The translations under genes were made by a program, and so were the position numbers. The notes below the pieces were generated by a model. The model was not told the origin of the DNA, did not search any database, and saw only the letters and a list, made by a program, of their open reading frames with translations. From Pseudomonadota bacterium (GTDB lineage: Bacteria; Pseudomonadota; Alphaproteobacteria; Sphingomonadales; Sphingomonadaceae), in assembly GCA_023422695.1 (NCBI GenBank), contig JAFAGN010000088.1, positions 1 to 44,670 of the forward strand: a DNA stretch of 44,670 nucleotides, in the 5' to 3' direction. This document shows, piece after piece, positions 25,586-33,554 of the stretch. The stretch's first letter is position 1; each line of letters begins with the position of its first letter.

Positions 25586-26038
25586 TCAAAAATCGAGCGA
25601 CCAATACGCCCGATCAACGACCAGCCGACATCGACTGAGAATGTCCATTCCAACTATGACATCAAATTTGCGAGCCATTGGCCAGCCAAATCCATCGCAT
25701 TCGCCAACGATGTATGGAATCGAGGGAGACCCCAACCCGGTATCGGAGCCTTGATAATCTAGAAATCCAAGGCGGAAGATGTAGTAGGGCAGCATGCGCT
25801 CATCGGTGGCGGAGCCCAACGGACGCTTCCCAGAACTTCGAAGAGCCAGTTCCGACACAATCGATGGCCCGATCCCGCTACTTGTGGCGCCGGTATCGAT
25901 GAGTGCCTTGCCTATGACAAAATTGAGATCCGAAGGATTCTCTGCCGCCAATATGGCAATATCTGTGACAATACGCCGATTGTCATGACGACCGTTAATC
26001 GATGGCAAGTGAGAGAAAACCCAGGTCGAGCGGCTCAT
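25586..26038 (-). CDS. Retropepsin-like aspartic protease family protein
   Basis: The protein has one retroviral-type aspartic protease motif, ALIDTGATSSGI, with the catalytic Asp at 48, and the later hydrophobic turn FDVIVGMDIL at 125-134 that normally forms the second psi-loop. With the start at 26038 it is 150 residues; such proteins act as dimers. No signal peptide is seen. It overlaps the preceding small gene by 44 bases in another frame, so both are probably translated from one message. The start is uncertain: the ribosome site is weak and the frame extends to 26164. Local GC is well below the window average, suggesting acquisition by transfer. Confidence 0.72.
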   Translation of the reverse strand: MSRSTWVFSHLPSINGRHDNRRIVTDIAILAAENPSDLNFVIGKALIDTGATSSGIGPSIVSELALRSSGKRPLGSATDERMLPYYIFRLGFLDYQGSDTGLGSPSIPYIVGECDGFGWPMARKFDVIVGMDILSRCRLVVDRAYWSLDF

Positions 26039-26240
26039 CGACAACTTGCTGAATCGAGAAAATTCGGTCGGGGAATTTTGAAAGAGCGGATCGAAGTGCT
26101 TCGCCGGGCGATACAAAAAAGCCTTCAATCCTCTGCGCGCGTAAAATGGCGAACTCACCATCATGGTCTGCGAGCAATCCCTTCAGATTGCGTTGAAACC
26201 AGTCATAGTTGCGATCAACCTCGATTTGCAGTGGGTCCAT
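25995..26240 (-). CDS. Small protein, DUF5678-like, paired with the protease
   Basis: An 81-residue product starts MDPLQIEVDRNYDWFQRNLK and continues LLADHDGEFAILRAQRIEGF, then SALSKFPDRIFSIQQVVDEP. The layout (a short helix, then GEFA-type strand, then a FPDRIFSIQQV segment) resembles DUF5678 proteins, which I recall sitting beside retropepsin-like genes in diverse bacteria. The function is unknown. GGGAGG lies about 10 bases before ATG 26240, a good ribosome site. One counted line (26041-26100) is 45 percent GC, unlike the flanking genes. Confidence 0.62.
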   Translation of the reverse strand: MDPLQIEVDRNYDWFQRNLKGLLADHDGEFAILRAQRIEGFFVSPGEALRSALSKFPDRIFSIQQVVDEPLDLGFLSLAID

Positions 26241-26308
26241 GGCAACAACCTCCCTCAGCAGAAGGATTCTGAACCTATCGAATCGAAAAGAGAATCCCAA
26301 ATCCGAAA

Positions 26309-26351
26309 ACCGAGTCCATTTTGACCCAAAATGTGGCCAAAAAGACTCGGT
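26309..26351. terminator. Nested palindrome downstream of terC
   Basis: ACCGAGTC (26309-26316) pairs with GACTCGGT (26344-26351). Inside, CATTTTG-ACC-CAAAATG (26317-26333) forms a second perfect hairpin. The position, 12 bases beyond the terC stop on the minus strand, suits a terminator, though the T-rich tract is inside rather than after the stem. Confidence 0.4.
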
Positions 26352-26363
26352 TCATCGTGCGAC

Positions 26364-27089
26364 TCAGCCCAGCAGCGTCCCCAGCCCGACGGAGGGATCA
26401 ACCCAGCCGTCGTAGATCATCTTGACCGCGACATAGACGATGACCGCGAGGCCGATGTAAGCGATCCAGCGGTAACGCTCGATATATTTCGCGATGATGT
26501 TCGCCGCGAGGCCCATCAGCGCCACCGCGACGATCAGGCCGACGATCATGATCCCCGGATGATCGCGCGCCGCGCCGGCGACAGCGAGCACATTGTCGAG
26601 GCTCATGCTGACGTCGGCGATGGCGACCGCCCAAGCGGCACCGGCAAAGCTCTTGGCGGGCTTCAGGCCCGAATGTTCATCACCGGCGATTTCGGGCGAT
26701 CCGGCCGAATGCGCGCCATCGCGCAGCTCGCGCCACATTTTCCACGCCACCCAGGCGAGCAGCAGCCCGCCGATGAAGATCAGCCCGACGATCTGCAAGA
26801 GCTGGGTGACGACCAAAGCAAAGGCGATGCGCAGCACCAGCGCCGCGAGCACGCCGATCAGGATCACCTTGCGGCGCTGTTCGGGCGGCAGACCCGCGGC
26901 GAGCGCGCCGACGACGATCGCATTGTCGCCTGCCAGCACCAGGTCGATCAGCAACACCTGCAAAAACGCCGCCATCGCGGCGGGTTCGGTGATGTTCGAA
27001 AAATCATTGACGATGTGGCCCCAGATTTCGCTGGGCCCACCAAAGCCCTGTGCGGCCGTGGTGGCGGCGGTCAACAAAAGGTCAATCAC
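26364..27089 (-). CDS. TerC family integral membrane protein, YjbE-like
   Basis: The 241-residue protein has about seven membrane helices and the TerC family's paired acidic motifs: LIDLVLAGDNAIVVGALAAG in helix 2 and VAIADVSMSLDNVLAVAGAA in helix 5, where the Asp residues are thought to bind divalent metal. It corresponds to the YjbE subgroup, annotated as metal transport; related TerC proteins export manganese. No manganese riboswitch can be seen, as the gene overlaps the preceding small gene by 4 bases and is thus expressed with it, downstream of rho. Confidence 0.88.
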   Translation of the reverse strand: MIDLLLTAATTAAQGFGGPSEIWGHIVNDFSNITEPAAMAAFLQVLLIDLVLAGDNAIVVGALAAGLPPEQRRKVILIGVLAALVLRIAFALVVTQLLQIVGLIFIGGLLLAWVAWKMWRELRDGAHSAGSPEIAGDEHSGLKPAKSFAGAAWAVAIADVSMSLDNVLAVAGAARDHPGIMIVGLIVAVALMGLAANIIAKYIERYRWIAYIGLAVIVYVAVKMIYDGWVDPSVGLGTLLG

Positions 27090-27376
27090 ACAGGATCTCC
27101 GAAATAAAACACGACCGGCATCGGGTCATAAAAGGGATGCAACAGCGCCCGCCACTGCTCATATCGTTCGGAGCGGCGGAAACCATCGCGATGGTCTTCC
27201 ATGCGGTCCCAATGCACGATCAGCAAGTAGGTTTCCACCGCTTCGCATCCACGGCGTACTTCCATGCCCAGAAATCCGGGTGAGGCGGCGATCAGCGGGC
27301 GGGCGGTGGCGAGGGCGCGCTCGAACGCCGCCCCCTGCCCGGGCCGAACCTGCAACAAGGCCTGTTCGACGATCAC
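27086..27376 (-). CDS. Antibiotic biosynthesis monooxygenase (ABM) domain protein
   Basis: A 96-residue ferredoxin-like protein: VEQALLQVRPGQGAAFERAL, then SPGFLGMEVRRG, then YLLIVHWDRMEDHRDGFRRS. This is the ABM/Dabb dimer fold of small cofactor-free monooxygenases and heme-degrading IsdG-like proteins; the catalytic role is not determinable. The GTG start at 27376 is a choice: the frame also allows TTG at 27391, right after the rho stop. Coupled to terC by a 4-base overlap. Confidence 0.75.
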   Translation of the reverse strand: MIVEQALLQVRPGQGAAFERALATARPLIAASPGFLGMEVRRGCEAVETYLLIVHWDRMEDHRDGFRRSERYEQWRALLHPFYDPMPVVFYFGDPV

Positions 27377-27391
27377 CCCGCCGCGGCGCAA

Positions 27392-28648
27392 TTATTGGTT
27401 CATCGAATCGAAGAAATCTTCGTTGGTCTTCGAATCCTTGATCTTGTCGAGCAGGAATTCCATCGCATCGATCGTGCCCATCTGCATGAGGATGCGGCGC
27501 AGCACCCACATTTTGCTGAGCTTGTCCTTTTCGACGAGCAATTCTTCCTTGCGGGTGCCCGACTTGCCGACGTCGAGCGACGGGAAGATGCGCTTGTCGG
27601 CGACCTTGCGGTCGAGCACGATTTCCGAGTTACCGGTGCCCTTGAACTCTTCGAAGATAACCTCGTCCATGCGGCTGCCGGTATCGATCAGCGCGGTGGC
27701 GATGATCGACAGCGAGCCGCCCTCCTCGATGTTGCGCGCGGCACCGAAAAAGCGCTTCGGGCGCTGAAGCGCGTTGGCATCGACGCCGCCCGTGAGCACC
27801 TTACCCGACGAGGGAACAACAGTGTTGTAGGCGCGGCCGAGGCGGGTGATCGAGTCGAGCAGGATGACGACATCCTTCTTGTGCTCGACCAAGCGCTTGG
27901 CCTTTTCGATCACCATTTCGGCGACCTGAACGTGGCGCGTCGCGGGTTCGTCGAAAGTCGAGGACACAACCTCGCCCTTCACGCTGCGCTGCATGTCGGT
28001 GACTTCCTCGGGACGCTCGTCGACCAGCAGGACGATCAGATAGACCTCGGGATGATTGTCGGTGATCGCCTTGGCGATATTCTGCAGCAGCACCGTCTTA
28101 CCCGTGCGCGGCGGCGCGACGATCAGCGCGCGCTGGCCCTTGCCCTGCGGGCTGACGAGGTCGATGACGCGCGCCGACTTGTCCTTGACGGTCGGATCGA
28201 CGGTGTCGAGCGACAGCTTCTGGTTCGGATAGAGCGGCGTGAGGTTGTCAAAATTGACGCGGTGGCGAACGACGTCGGGATCGTCGAAATTGACGCTGAT
28301 CAGCTTGGTCAGCGCGAAATAGCGTTCGCCGTCGCGCGGGGCGCGGATCTCGCCTTCGACGGTGTCGCCGGTGCGCAGGCCATATTTGCGAACCTGGTTC
28401 GGCGAGACATAAATATCGTCGGGACCAGCGAGATAATTGGCGTCCGACGAGCGCAGGAACCCGAACGAGTCGGGCAGCACCTCGATCGTCCCCGATCCGA
28501 TGATTTCCTCGCCCTCTTCGGCGAGTTCTTTCAGGATCGAGAACATCAGATCCTGCTTGCGCAGCGTCGAGGCGCCCTCGACCCCCAGTTCTTCGGCCAT
28601 TTCGACGAGCTGGGCGGGCGCTTTGGTTTTGAGTTCTTTAAGATGCAT
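27392..28648 (-). CDS. rho: Transcription termination factor Rho
   Basis: The 418-residue hexameric helicase ends transcription at C-rich RNA. Seen are the Rho N-terminal domain (MHLKELKTKAPAQLVEMAEE), the cold-shock-like RNA-binding region around GFLRSSDANYLAGPDDIYVS, the P-loop APPRTGKT at 178-185, Walker B VVILLDSITRLGRAYN, and the R-loop region GGVDANALQRPKRFFGAARN. Length is standard. The 194-base leader (28649-28842) contains several GC hairpins, and rho genes are often autoregulated, but no specific element is clear. Confidence 0.98.
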   Translation of the reverse strand: MHLKELKTKAPAQLVEMAEELGVEGASTLRKQDLMFSILKELAEEGEEIIGSGTIEVLPDSFGFLRSSDANYLAGPDDIYVSPNQVRKYGLRTGDTVEGEIRAPRDGERYFALTKLISVNFDDPDVVRHRVNFDNLTPLYPNQKLSLDTVDPTVKDKSARVIDLVSPQGKGQRALIVAPPRTGKTVLLQNIAKAITDNHPEVYLIVLLVDERPEEVTDMQRSVKGEVVSSTFDEPATRHVQVAEMVIEKAKRLVEHKKDVVILLDSITRLGRAYNTVVPSSGKVLTGGVDANALQRPKRFFGAARNIEEGGSLSIIATALIDTGSRMDEVIFEEFKGTGNSEIVLDRKVADKRIFPSLDVGKSGTRKEELLVEKDKLSKMWVLRRILMQMGTIDAMEFLLDKIKDSKTNEDFFDSMNQ

Positions 28649-28842
28649 GGGATGGATTCCGGGTGAGATTCAGGAAAAATACCGTCGGTTTTCAATGCAC
28701 CGCTAGGGTGCCTATCCGGCCGTGGGACGACCGTTTGCGATAGCTCCGGCGCTGGGGAAGCGCCGCCCGGCTGGCGGGATTGCCACGGCCCCTATCCCTC
28801 GTCCGGCGCCAAGTCAATCAGCCTGGCCCGAACCGGGCGCGA

Positions 28843-29307
28843 TCAGGGACGAACCACCGCCAAAATGACGATGATCGCCGCGGCGACGCCGGGGACTTCG
28901 TTGAGCAAGCGCAGCTGCTTTTCGGTGAGCGGCCGCAAGCCCTGCTGGAGCTTTTTGAAATAGCCGATCATCCAGCCGTGATAGCCCGACAGCGCCAGCA
29001 CCAGGATGAATTTGGCGATAAACCAGGTCTCGCCCCAATAATTGCCGTTAAAGGCGAGCAGCAGCCCAAGTATCCAAACGATCGTGAGCGAAGGGTTCAG
29101 GATGATCCGGCGCAAGCGGTCCTCGCGCTCGATCCACTTTTTGTCCTCATCCGACCCGGCGGCGCATTGGTGGTGATAGACGAAAAAGCGCGGCATCATG
29201 AACAGCCCGGCCATCAGGAAGATGACGAAAATGATATGCGCCGCTTTGACCCAAAGCATCGTCGCCCCCAAGAATCCCGTTAGACCCAAACCAGCCCAGT
29301 CTGCCAT
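28843..29307 (-). CDS. hemJ: Protoporphyrinogen IX oxidase HemJ
   Basis: The 154-residue, four-helix membrane protein converts protoporphyrinogen IX to protoporphyrin IX in organisms lacking HemG/HemY. It has the conserved His in WVKAAHIIFVIFLMAGLFM (His24), YHHQ after the first helix, RIILNPSLTIVWILGL in the second, and LTEKQLRLLNEVP near the end. It follows hemE by 2 bases, so two heme-pathway steps are encoded together. Older annotations call it a CopD-like membrane protein. Confidence 0.9.
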   Translation of the reverse strand: MADWAGLGLTGFLGATMLWVKAAHIIFVIFLMAGLFMMPRFFVYHHQCAAGSDEDKKWIEREDRLRRIILNPSLTIVWILGLLLAFNGNYWGETWFIAKFILVLALSGYHGWMIGYFKKLQQGLRPLTEKQLRLLNEVPGVAAAIIVILAVVRP

Positions 29308-29309
29308 AA

Positions 29310-30338
29310 TTACCCGCCGCGAATGCGCCTGATGAGATGTTCGACATGGGCAATCGGCGTGTCGGGCACGATGCCATGACCCAGATTGAAGATATGGGGA
29401 CGCGCAGGGAAGGCCGCAAGGATGCGGTCGATCGCCGCATCCAGCGCCGCACCACCCGCAACGAGCGCGAGCGGGTCGAGGTTGCCCTGCACCGGCAAAT
29501 GCGGCGGTAGCGCGGCATCGGCCCAGGCCGGGTCAACCGTCTCGTCGAGCCCGATTGCATCGACCCCGGTTTCGTCGGCGTAAGCGCGCAGCTTGCCGCC
29601 CGCGCCCTTCGGAAAGCCGATCACTGGCGTATCGGGATGGATCGCCTTCAGACGGCGGACGATTTCGGCATTGGGCGCGATCACCCAGCGTTCGAATTGT
29701 GGGGGCGAAAGGCTGCCCGCCCAGCTGTCAAACAATTGCACCGCCTCGACGCCATGTTCGATCTGGCCTGCGAGGTAAGTTACCGTGACATCGACGATCG
29801 CGTCGATGATCGCCTGGAACGCGGCCGGATCGCCGAACGCCATGCGGCGGGCCGCGGCCTGATCTTTCGACCCCTGGCCCGCGACCATATAGGTGGCGAC
29901 GGTCCACGGACTGCCGGCAAAGCCCAGAAAAGTCGTCTCGGCGGGCAACGACGCCGCGACGCGGGCCACCGTGGCATAAATTGGATCGAGCCGTTCGGGC
30001 ACCGCCTGCAGCGCAGTCAGCGCGCTATCGACGAGCGGCGGCGCGAGCCGCGGCCCCTCGCCTGCCTCGAACCACAGATTCTGCCCCAGCGCGTGGGGCA
30101 CGATCAAAATGTCGGAAAAGAGGATCGATCCGTCGAACCCGAAGCGGCGGATCGGCTGCAAGGTGACTTCCGCCGCAGCCTTGGGATCATAACAAAGCTC
30201 GAGGAAGCCGCCTTTCGTCTCCCGCAAGGCGCGATATTCGGGCAGATAGCGTCCGGCCTGGCGCATCAGCCACAGGGGCGGGCGCTCTTGCCGCGCCCCG
30301 CGCAGCACTGCTAGCAAGCTTTTCGGTGACGCTTTCAC
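29310..30338 (-). CDS. hemE: Uroporphyrinogen decarboxylase HemE
   Basis: The 342-residue cytoplasmic enzyme makes coproporphyrinogen III in heme synthesis. It shows PLWLMRQAGRYLPEYRALRE near the N-terminus and FGFDGSILFSDILIVPHALG with the catalytic Asp. A GTG at 30338, with AGAGGGG about 5 bases before it, is the proper start (VKASPKSLLAVL); a longer frame to 30440 would run into the AT-rich origin region and adds 34 non-conserved residues. It is the gene that flanks oriC in Caulobacter-type chromosomes. Confidence 0.95.
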   Translation of the reverse strand: MKASPKSLLAVLRGARQERPPLWLMRQAGRYLPEYRALRETKGGFLELCYDPKAAAEVTLQPIRRFGFDGSILFSDILIVPHALGQNLWFEAGEGPRLAPPLVDSALTALQAVPERLDPIYATVARVAASLPAETTFLGFAGSPWTVATYMVAGQGSKDQAAARRMAFGDPAAFQAIIDAIVDVTVTYLAGQIEHGVEAVQLFDSWAGSLSPPQFERWVIAPNAEIVRRLKAIHPDTPVIGFPKGAGGKLRAYADETGVDAIGLDETVDPAWADAALPPHLPVQGNLDPLALVAGGAALDAAIDRILAAFPARPHIFNLGHGIVPDTPIAHVEHLIRRIRGG

Positions 30339-30508
30339 ACGGCCCCTCTTTCTCTCTTCAATATAGAATATAGATAAAATTGTGGTGGTTTGTTGGTCGG
30401 CGGACAGCGCGGCTTTAGGCGGGAGCGTCGTTTTTGCCAACAGCTTGACTCTGTGGGCAGCGTTCGATGCTGCGGAGTCGTTGCCCGCTTTGCCCGCAAT
30501 TCACAGGC

Positions 30509-30517
30509 TGTGGATAA
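30509..30517 (-). other. DnaA box, perfect
   Basis: TGTGGATAA on the plus strand, that is TTATCCACA on the minus strand, a full consensus match within the predicted origin. Confidence 0.85.
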
Positions 30518-30528
30518 ATTCCGTCCCT

Positions 30529-30537
30529 TGTGGACAA
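30529..30537 (-). other. DnaA box, one mismatch
   Basis: TGTGGACAA (TTGTCCACA on the minus strand) differs from consensus at one base and is 20 bases, about two helical turns, from the perfect box at 30509, in the same orientation. Confidence 0.7.
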
Positions 30538-30609
30538 GCGGTGGAGCGGAATCGGCAGCGTCGGGGATGAATCCGCCGTCCCGATTTGCTCCCCGCGCTT
30601 GTCCAAAAC

Positions 30610-30618
30610 TTATCCACA
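30610..30618 (+). other. DnaA box, perfect
   Basis: TTATCCACA on the plus strand, opposite in orientation to the other two boxes, near the ppsR-side end of the predicted origin. Confidence 0.85.
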
Positions 30619-30688
30619 GGCGGCTTTTCGTCCTTGTGGTCTTTATCCGGGATTGCCTTTTTCCGCGGATTCCCGCCATGGTGCCGCG

Positions 30689-31510
30689 ATGGGCCGGCTC
30701 CACCTTCATCTTATCTCCGACTCCACGGGCGAGACACTCGAAAATATTGCCAAGGCGGCAATCGCGCAGTTCGACGATGTCGAGGTGGTGCGCCATTTCT
30801 GGCCGATGGTGCGATCGGAATCGCATCTCGACCGGATCATGGCCGAAGTGCAGGCAAGCCCGGGGATGATCCTGTTCACCTTGGTCAATGGCGACTTGCG
30901 CGTCAGCCTCGAACGCCGCGCCGGGGCGCTCAATCTGCCGCTCGTCCCTGCGCTTGACGCGGTGACCGACGCCTTGTCGCGTATGCTCGGCCAGGAAGCG
31001 AAGGCGCGTCCTGGGCGGCAGCACCAGCTCGACGCCGCCTATTTCGCGCGGGTCGAGGCGATCCAGTTCACCGTTGCGCACGATGACGGCATTGGGTGGG
31101 AAAATTGGGAACAGGCCGACATCGTGCTGGCCGGGGTGTCGCGCACCTCGAAAACCCCGACGAGCATCTATCTCGCCAACCGCGGCTTCAAGACCGCGAA
31201 CATCCCGATCGTCCCCGAATCGCCGCCGCCCGACGCGCTGTACCGGCTCAAGCGCCCGATGGTCGTCGGGCTGACGACCGGACTCGACCGGCTGGTACAG
31301 GTCCGACGCAACCGGCTGCTCTCGCTCAACCAGGCGCCGGAGACGAGCTATGTCGATGACGAGCGCGTGAAGGCCGAGCTGGCCTATGCGCGGCGCATGT
31401 TTGCCGACAATGGCTGGCCGGTGATCGACGTGACGCGCCGTTCGATCGAGGAAACCGCCGCGGCGGTGATCAAGCTGGTCGAGGATCGCAGCGCGGTCAC
31501 CGGGGCATGA
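30689..31510 (+). CDS. Pyruvate,water dikinase / PPDK regulatory kinase-phosphorylase (DUF299)
   Basis: The 273-residue protein has the N-terminal MGRLHLHLISDSTGETLENI and the nucleotide-binding GVSRTSKTPTSIYLANRG (from residue 149) that define the PSRP/PpsR family. These bifunctional enzymes phosphorylate, using ADP, and dephosphorylate a threonine of PEP synthase or pyruvate phosphate dikinase. Which target applies here is not shown. ATG 30689 matches the family N-terminus; the open frame back to 30530 runs through the origin and is not coding. First gene of a tightly overlapping operon leaving oriC. Confidence 0.92.
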   Translation: MGRLHLHLISDSTGETLENIAKAAIAQFDDVEVVRHFWPMVRSESHLDRIMAEVQASPGMILFTLVNGDLRVSLERRAGALNLPLVPALDAVTDALSRMLGQEAKARPGRQHQLDAAYFARVEAIQFTVAHDDGIGWENWEQADIVLAGVSRTSKTPTSIYLANRGFKTANIPIVPESPPPDALYRLKRPMVVGLTTGLDRLVQVRRNRLLSLNQAPETSYVDDERVKAELAYARRMFADNGWPVIDVTRRSIEETAAAVIKLVEDRSAVTGA

Positions 31511-32103
31511 CCGTCCTCCTCGCCTCGCAAAGCAGTGGCCGCGCCGCGATGCTCCGCGCTGCCGGATTGGAATTCGAGACGTCCGCCGCGCATGTCGACG
31601 AGGAGGCGCTGACCGCGTCCTTGCTCGCTACCGGCCAGACCCCGCGCAATATTGCCGACGCGCTCGCCGAGGCGAAGGCGGTCAAAATCTCGTCGCGGCT
31701 GCCGGGGGTTACCGTGCTCGGTGCCGACTCGACACTCGCCCTCGACGACGGCGCGATGCTGTCGAAACCGGCGAGCCCCGAAGAGGCCGCCGACCATCTG
31801 CGCCGCATGGCGGGGACGCGCCACCGCCTGTTCAGCGCGGCGGTCGCGGCGCGCGACGGCGCCCCGGTGTGGCGCGAGATCGGCGAGGCAAAGCTGTGGA
31901 TGCGGCCCTTGTCCGATGCCTTTATCGACGCCTATGTCGCCAAAAATTGGGACAGCATCCGCTGGACCGTCGGCTGTTACGAAATCGAGGGAGCGGGGGT
32001 GCAATTGTTCGAACGGGTGGAGGGCGATCCCTGGACGATCATCGGCATGCCGATGCTGCCGCTACTGGCGTGGCTGCGGACCACCGGATTGGCTCCGCAA
32101 TGA
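31507..32103 (+). CDS. maf: Maf family nucleotide pyrophosphatase
   Basis: The 198-residue protein begins TVLLASQSSGRAAMLRAAG, a Maf signature, and has the catalytic Asp in VLGADSTLALD (Asp74), then SPEEAADHLRRMAGTRHRLF. Maf proteins hydrolyse non-canonical or pyrimidine nucleoside triphosphates and have been linked to division arrest. It overlaps ppsR by 4 bases and aroE by 4 bases, so its expression is coupled to both. Confidence 0.93.
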   Translation: MTVLLASQSSGRAAMLRAAGLEFETSAAHVDEEALTASLLATGQTPRNIADALAEAKAVKISSRLPGVTVLGADSTLALDDGAMLSKPASPEEAADHLRRMAGTRHRLFSAAVAARDGAPVWREIGEAKLWMRPLSDAFIDAYVAKNWDSIRWTVGCYEIEGAGVQLFERVEGDPWTIIGMPMLPLLAWLRTTGLAPQ

Positions 32104-32915
32104 GCGCGCAGCCCTATGCCGAAGTGATCGGCGATCCGATTGCGCACTCGAAATCGCCGTTGATTCACAAATTCTGGCTCGACGCGCTGGGCATCGCGGG
32201 CGACTACCACCGCGCGCACATCAAACCCGACGCGCTGGCCGCCTATATCGAACAGCGCCGCGCCGATCCCGACTGGCGCGGCTGCAACGTCACGATCCCG
32301 CACAAGGTCGCAGTGATGGATCTGGTCGACGATCCGGGCGATATCCGCGGCACCATCGGCGCGATGAACACGGTGATCCGCCAACAGGACGGCGCCCTGA
32401 TCGGGACCAACACCGACGCGGCGGGTTTTTACGCGCCGCTGGCCGAACTTGACCTCGACGGCGCGCCGGTCGCGGTCGTCGGCGCGGGCGGCGCGGCGCG
32501 CGCGGTGCTGTTCGCGCTCGCCCGCGCCAAGGTCGGCCCGGTGACGATCCTCAACCGCTCGCCGCTGAAAGCCATGGGCCTGCTCGCGACCTTTGGGCTC
32601 AAGGGCGAGGTCGTGGCGCTCGATGCGCCGCTGCCCCCCGCGGCGCTGCTGGTCAATTCGAGCAGCCTCGGGATGACCGGCCAGCCGCCGCTCGCCCTCG
32701 ACCTGTCGCCGCTTCCGGACGATGCGATCGTCTATGATCTCGTCTATGCGCCGCTCCAGACCGGCTTGCTCAAGGCTGCTGCCGCGCGCGGGCTCGACAC
32801 CGTCGACGGGCTCGACATGCTGATCGGTCAGGCCGCGCTGGCGTTCGAGCTGTTTTTCGGCGCGCCGCCGCCCGAAGGCCGCGACGATGAATTGCGCGCG
32901 CTGCTGACGTCATGA
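32100..32915 (+). CDS. aroE: Shikimate dehydrogenase AroE
   Basis: The 271-residue NADPH enzyme reduces 3-dehydroshikimate to shikimate in aromatic amino acid synthesis. It shows the substrate motif IAHSKSPLIH (SKSP 17-20), NVTIPHK with the catalytic Lys69, GAMNT (Asn90), GTNTDAAG with Asp106, and the nucleotide-binding GAGGAARA at 128-135. Start and length are standard. It overlaps maf and coaE by 4 bases each. Confidence 0.96.
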   Translation: MSAQPYAEVIGDPIAHSKSPLIHKFWLDALGIAGDYHRAHIKPDALAAYIEQRRADPDWRGCNVTIPHKVAVMDLVDDPGDIRGTIGAMNTVIRQQDGALIGTNTDAAGFYAPLAELDLDGAPVAVVGAGGAARAVLFALARAKVGPVTILNRSPLKAMGLLATFGLKGEVVALDAPLPPAALLVNSSSLGMTGQPPLALDLSPLPDDAIVYDLVYAPLQTGLLKAAAARGLDTVDGLDMLIGQAALAFELFFGAPPPEGRDDELRALLTS

Positions 32916-33535
32916 GGCACCACCCTCGCCCCGGTTCGCGGCTGCGGCGGCCGTTCATTCTTGGGCTTACCGGCTCGATCGGCATGGGCAAATCGACCGC
33001 GGCGGCGATGTTCGAACTTGAAGGCGTGCCGGTGTTCGACGCTGACGCCGAAGTCCACCGGTTGCAGGGTCCGGGCGGCGCGCTGGTCGCGGCGATCGAG
33101 GCGCGCTTTCCCGGCACGACCGGCCCCGGCGGGGTCGATCGGCAAAAGCTCGGCGGGCTGGTGCTCGGCAACCGCCACGAACTCGCCGCGCTCGAAGCGA
33201 TTGTCCATCCCGCCGTTTTTCAGGCGCAAAAGAAATTCCTCGCTCGCCACCGCGCCCGCGACGTTGTCGTGCTTGATATCCCGCTTTTGTTCGAAAAGGG
33301 CGGCTGGCGCCGCGTTGGGGCGATTGCGGTGGTGTCGGCGCCGACATGGATGCAGACCAAGCGGGTGATGCGCCGTCCGGGGATGACCTATGGTCGGCTG
33401 AAAGCGATCCGCCGTCTTCAGGTTCCCGACCGCGTCAAGCGCGCGCGCGCCGATTTCATCATCGAAACGGGCGGACCCAAAAGCGAGACGCATCGCCAGA
33501 TTCGCGCCATCGCCTCTTGTTTCCGCGCCCGATAG
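32912..33535 (+). CDS. coaE: Dephospho-CoA kinase CoaE
   Basis: The 207-residue kinase makes the last step in coenzyme A synthesis. It has the P-loop FILGLTGSIGMGKSTAA (from residue 15), VPVFDADAEVHRL with the substrate Asp, and the lid region VVLDIPLLFEKGGW. About 13 extra residues precede the family core; the ATG at 32912 overlaps aroE by 4 bases, which supports it. Confidence 0.95.
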   Translation: MRHHPRPGSRLRRPFILGLTGSIGMGKSTAAAMFELEGVPVFDADAEVHRLQGPGGALVAAIEARFPGTTGPGGVDRQKLGGLVLGNRHELAALEAIVHPAVFQAQKKFLARHRARDVVVLDIPLLFEKGGWRRVGAIAVVSAPTWMQTKRVMRRPGMTYGRLKAIRRLQVPDRVKRARADFIIETGGPKSETHRQIRAIASCFRAR

Positions 33536-33554
33536 GGTCCAGATTGATCGCTCA

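Larger units (their letters stand above)
30339..30688. other. oriC: Predicted chromosomal replication origin (oriC)
   Basis: This 350-base gap between hemE and the ppsR-type gene has the contents of an alphaproteobacterial origin. An AT-rich stretch (about 30356-30385) lies next to hemE and could be the unwinding element. Perfect DnaA boxes occur at 30509-30517 (minus) and 30610-30618 (plus), with a one-mismatch box at 30529-30537 (minus). GANTC sites, methylated by CcrM in this class, are at 30447-30451 and 30475-30479. In Caulobacter crescentus the origin has exactly this position beside hemE. Transcription diverges from it on both sides. Confidence 0.85.

Noticed and set aside
26364..27089. 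Manganese riboswitch for terC
   Set aside because: terC overlaps the upstream gene, so it has no leader in which such an element could lie.
27395..28666. 423-codon open frame opposite rho
   Set aside because: Exact antisense of rho; no independent evidence.
28649..28842. Possible small RNA or riboswitch in the rho leader
   Set aside because: Several GC hairpins can be drawn, but nothing matches a known element and the gap is short.
30530..30688. In-frame upstream extension of the ppsR-type gene
   Set aside because: It would place coding sequence through a DnaA box and gives residues before the family's conserved MGRLHLHLISDSTG start.
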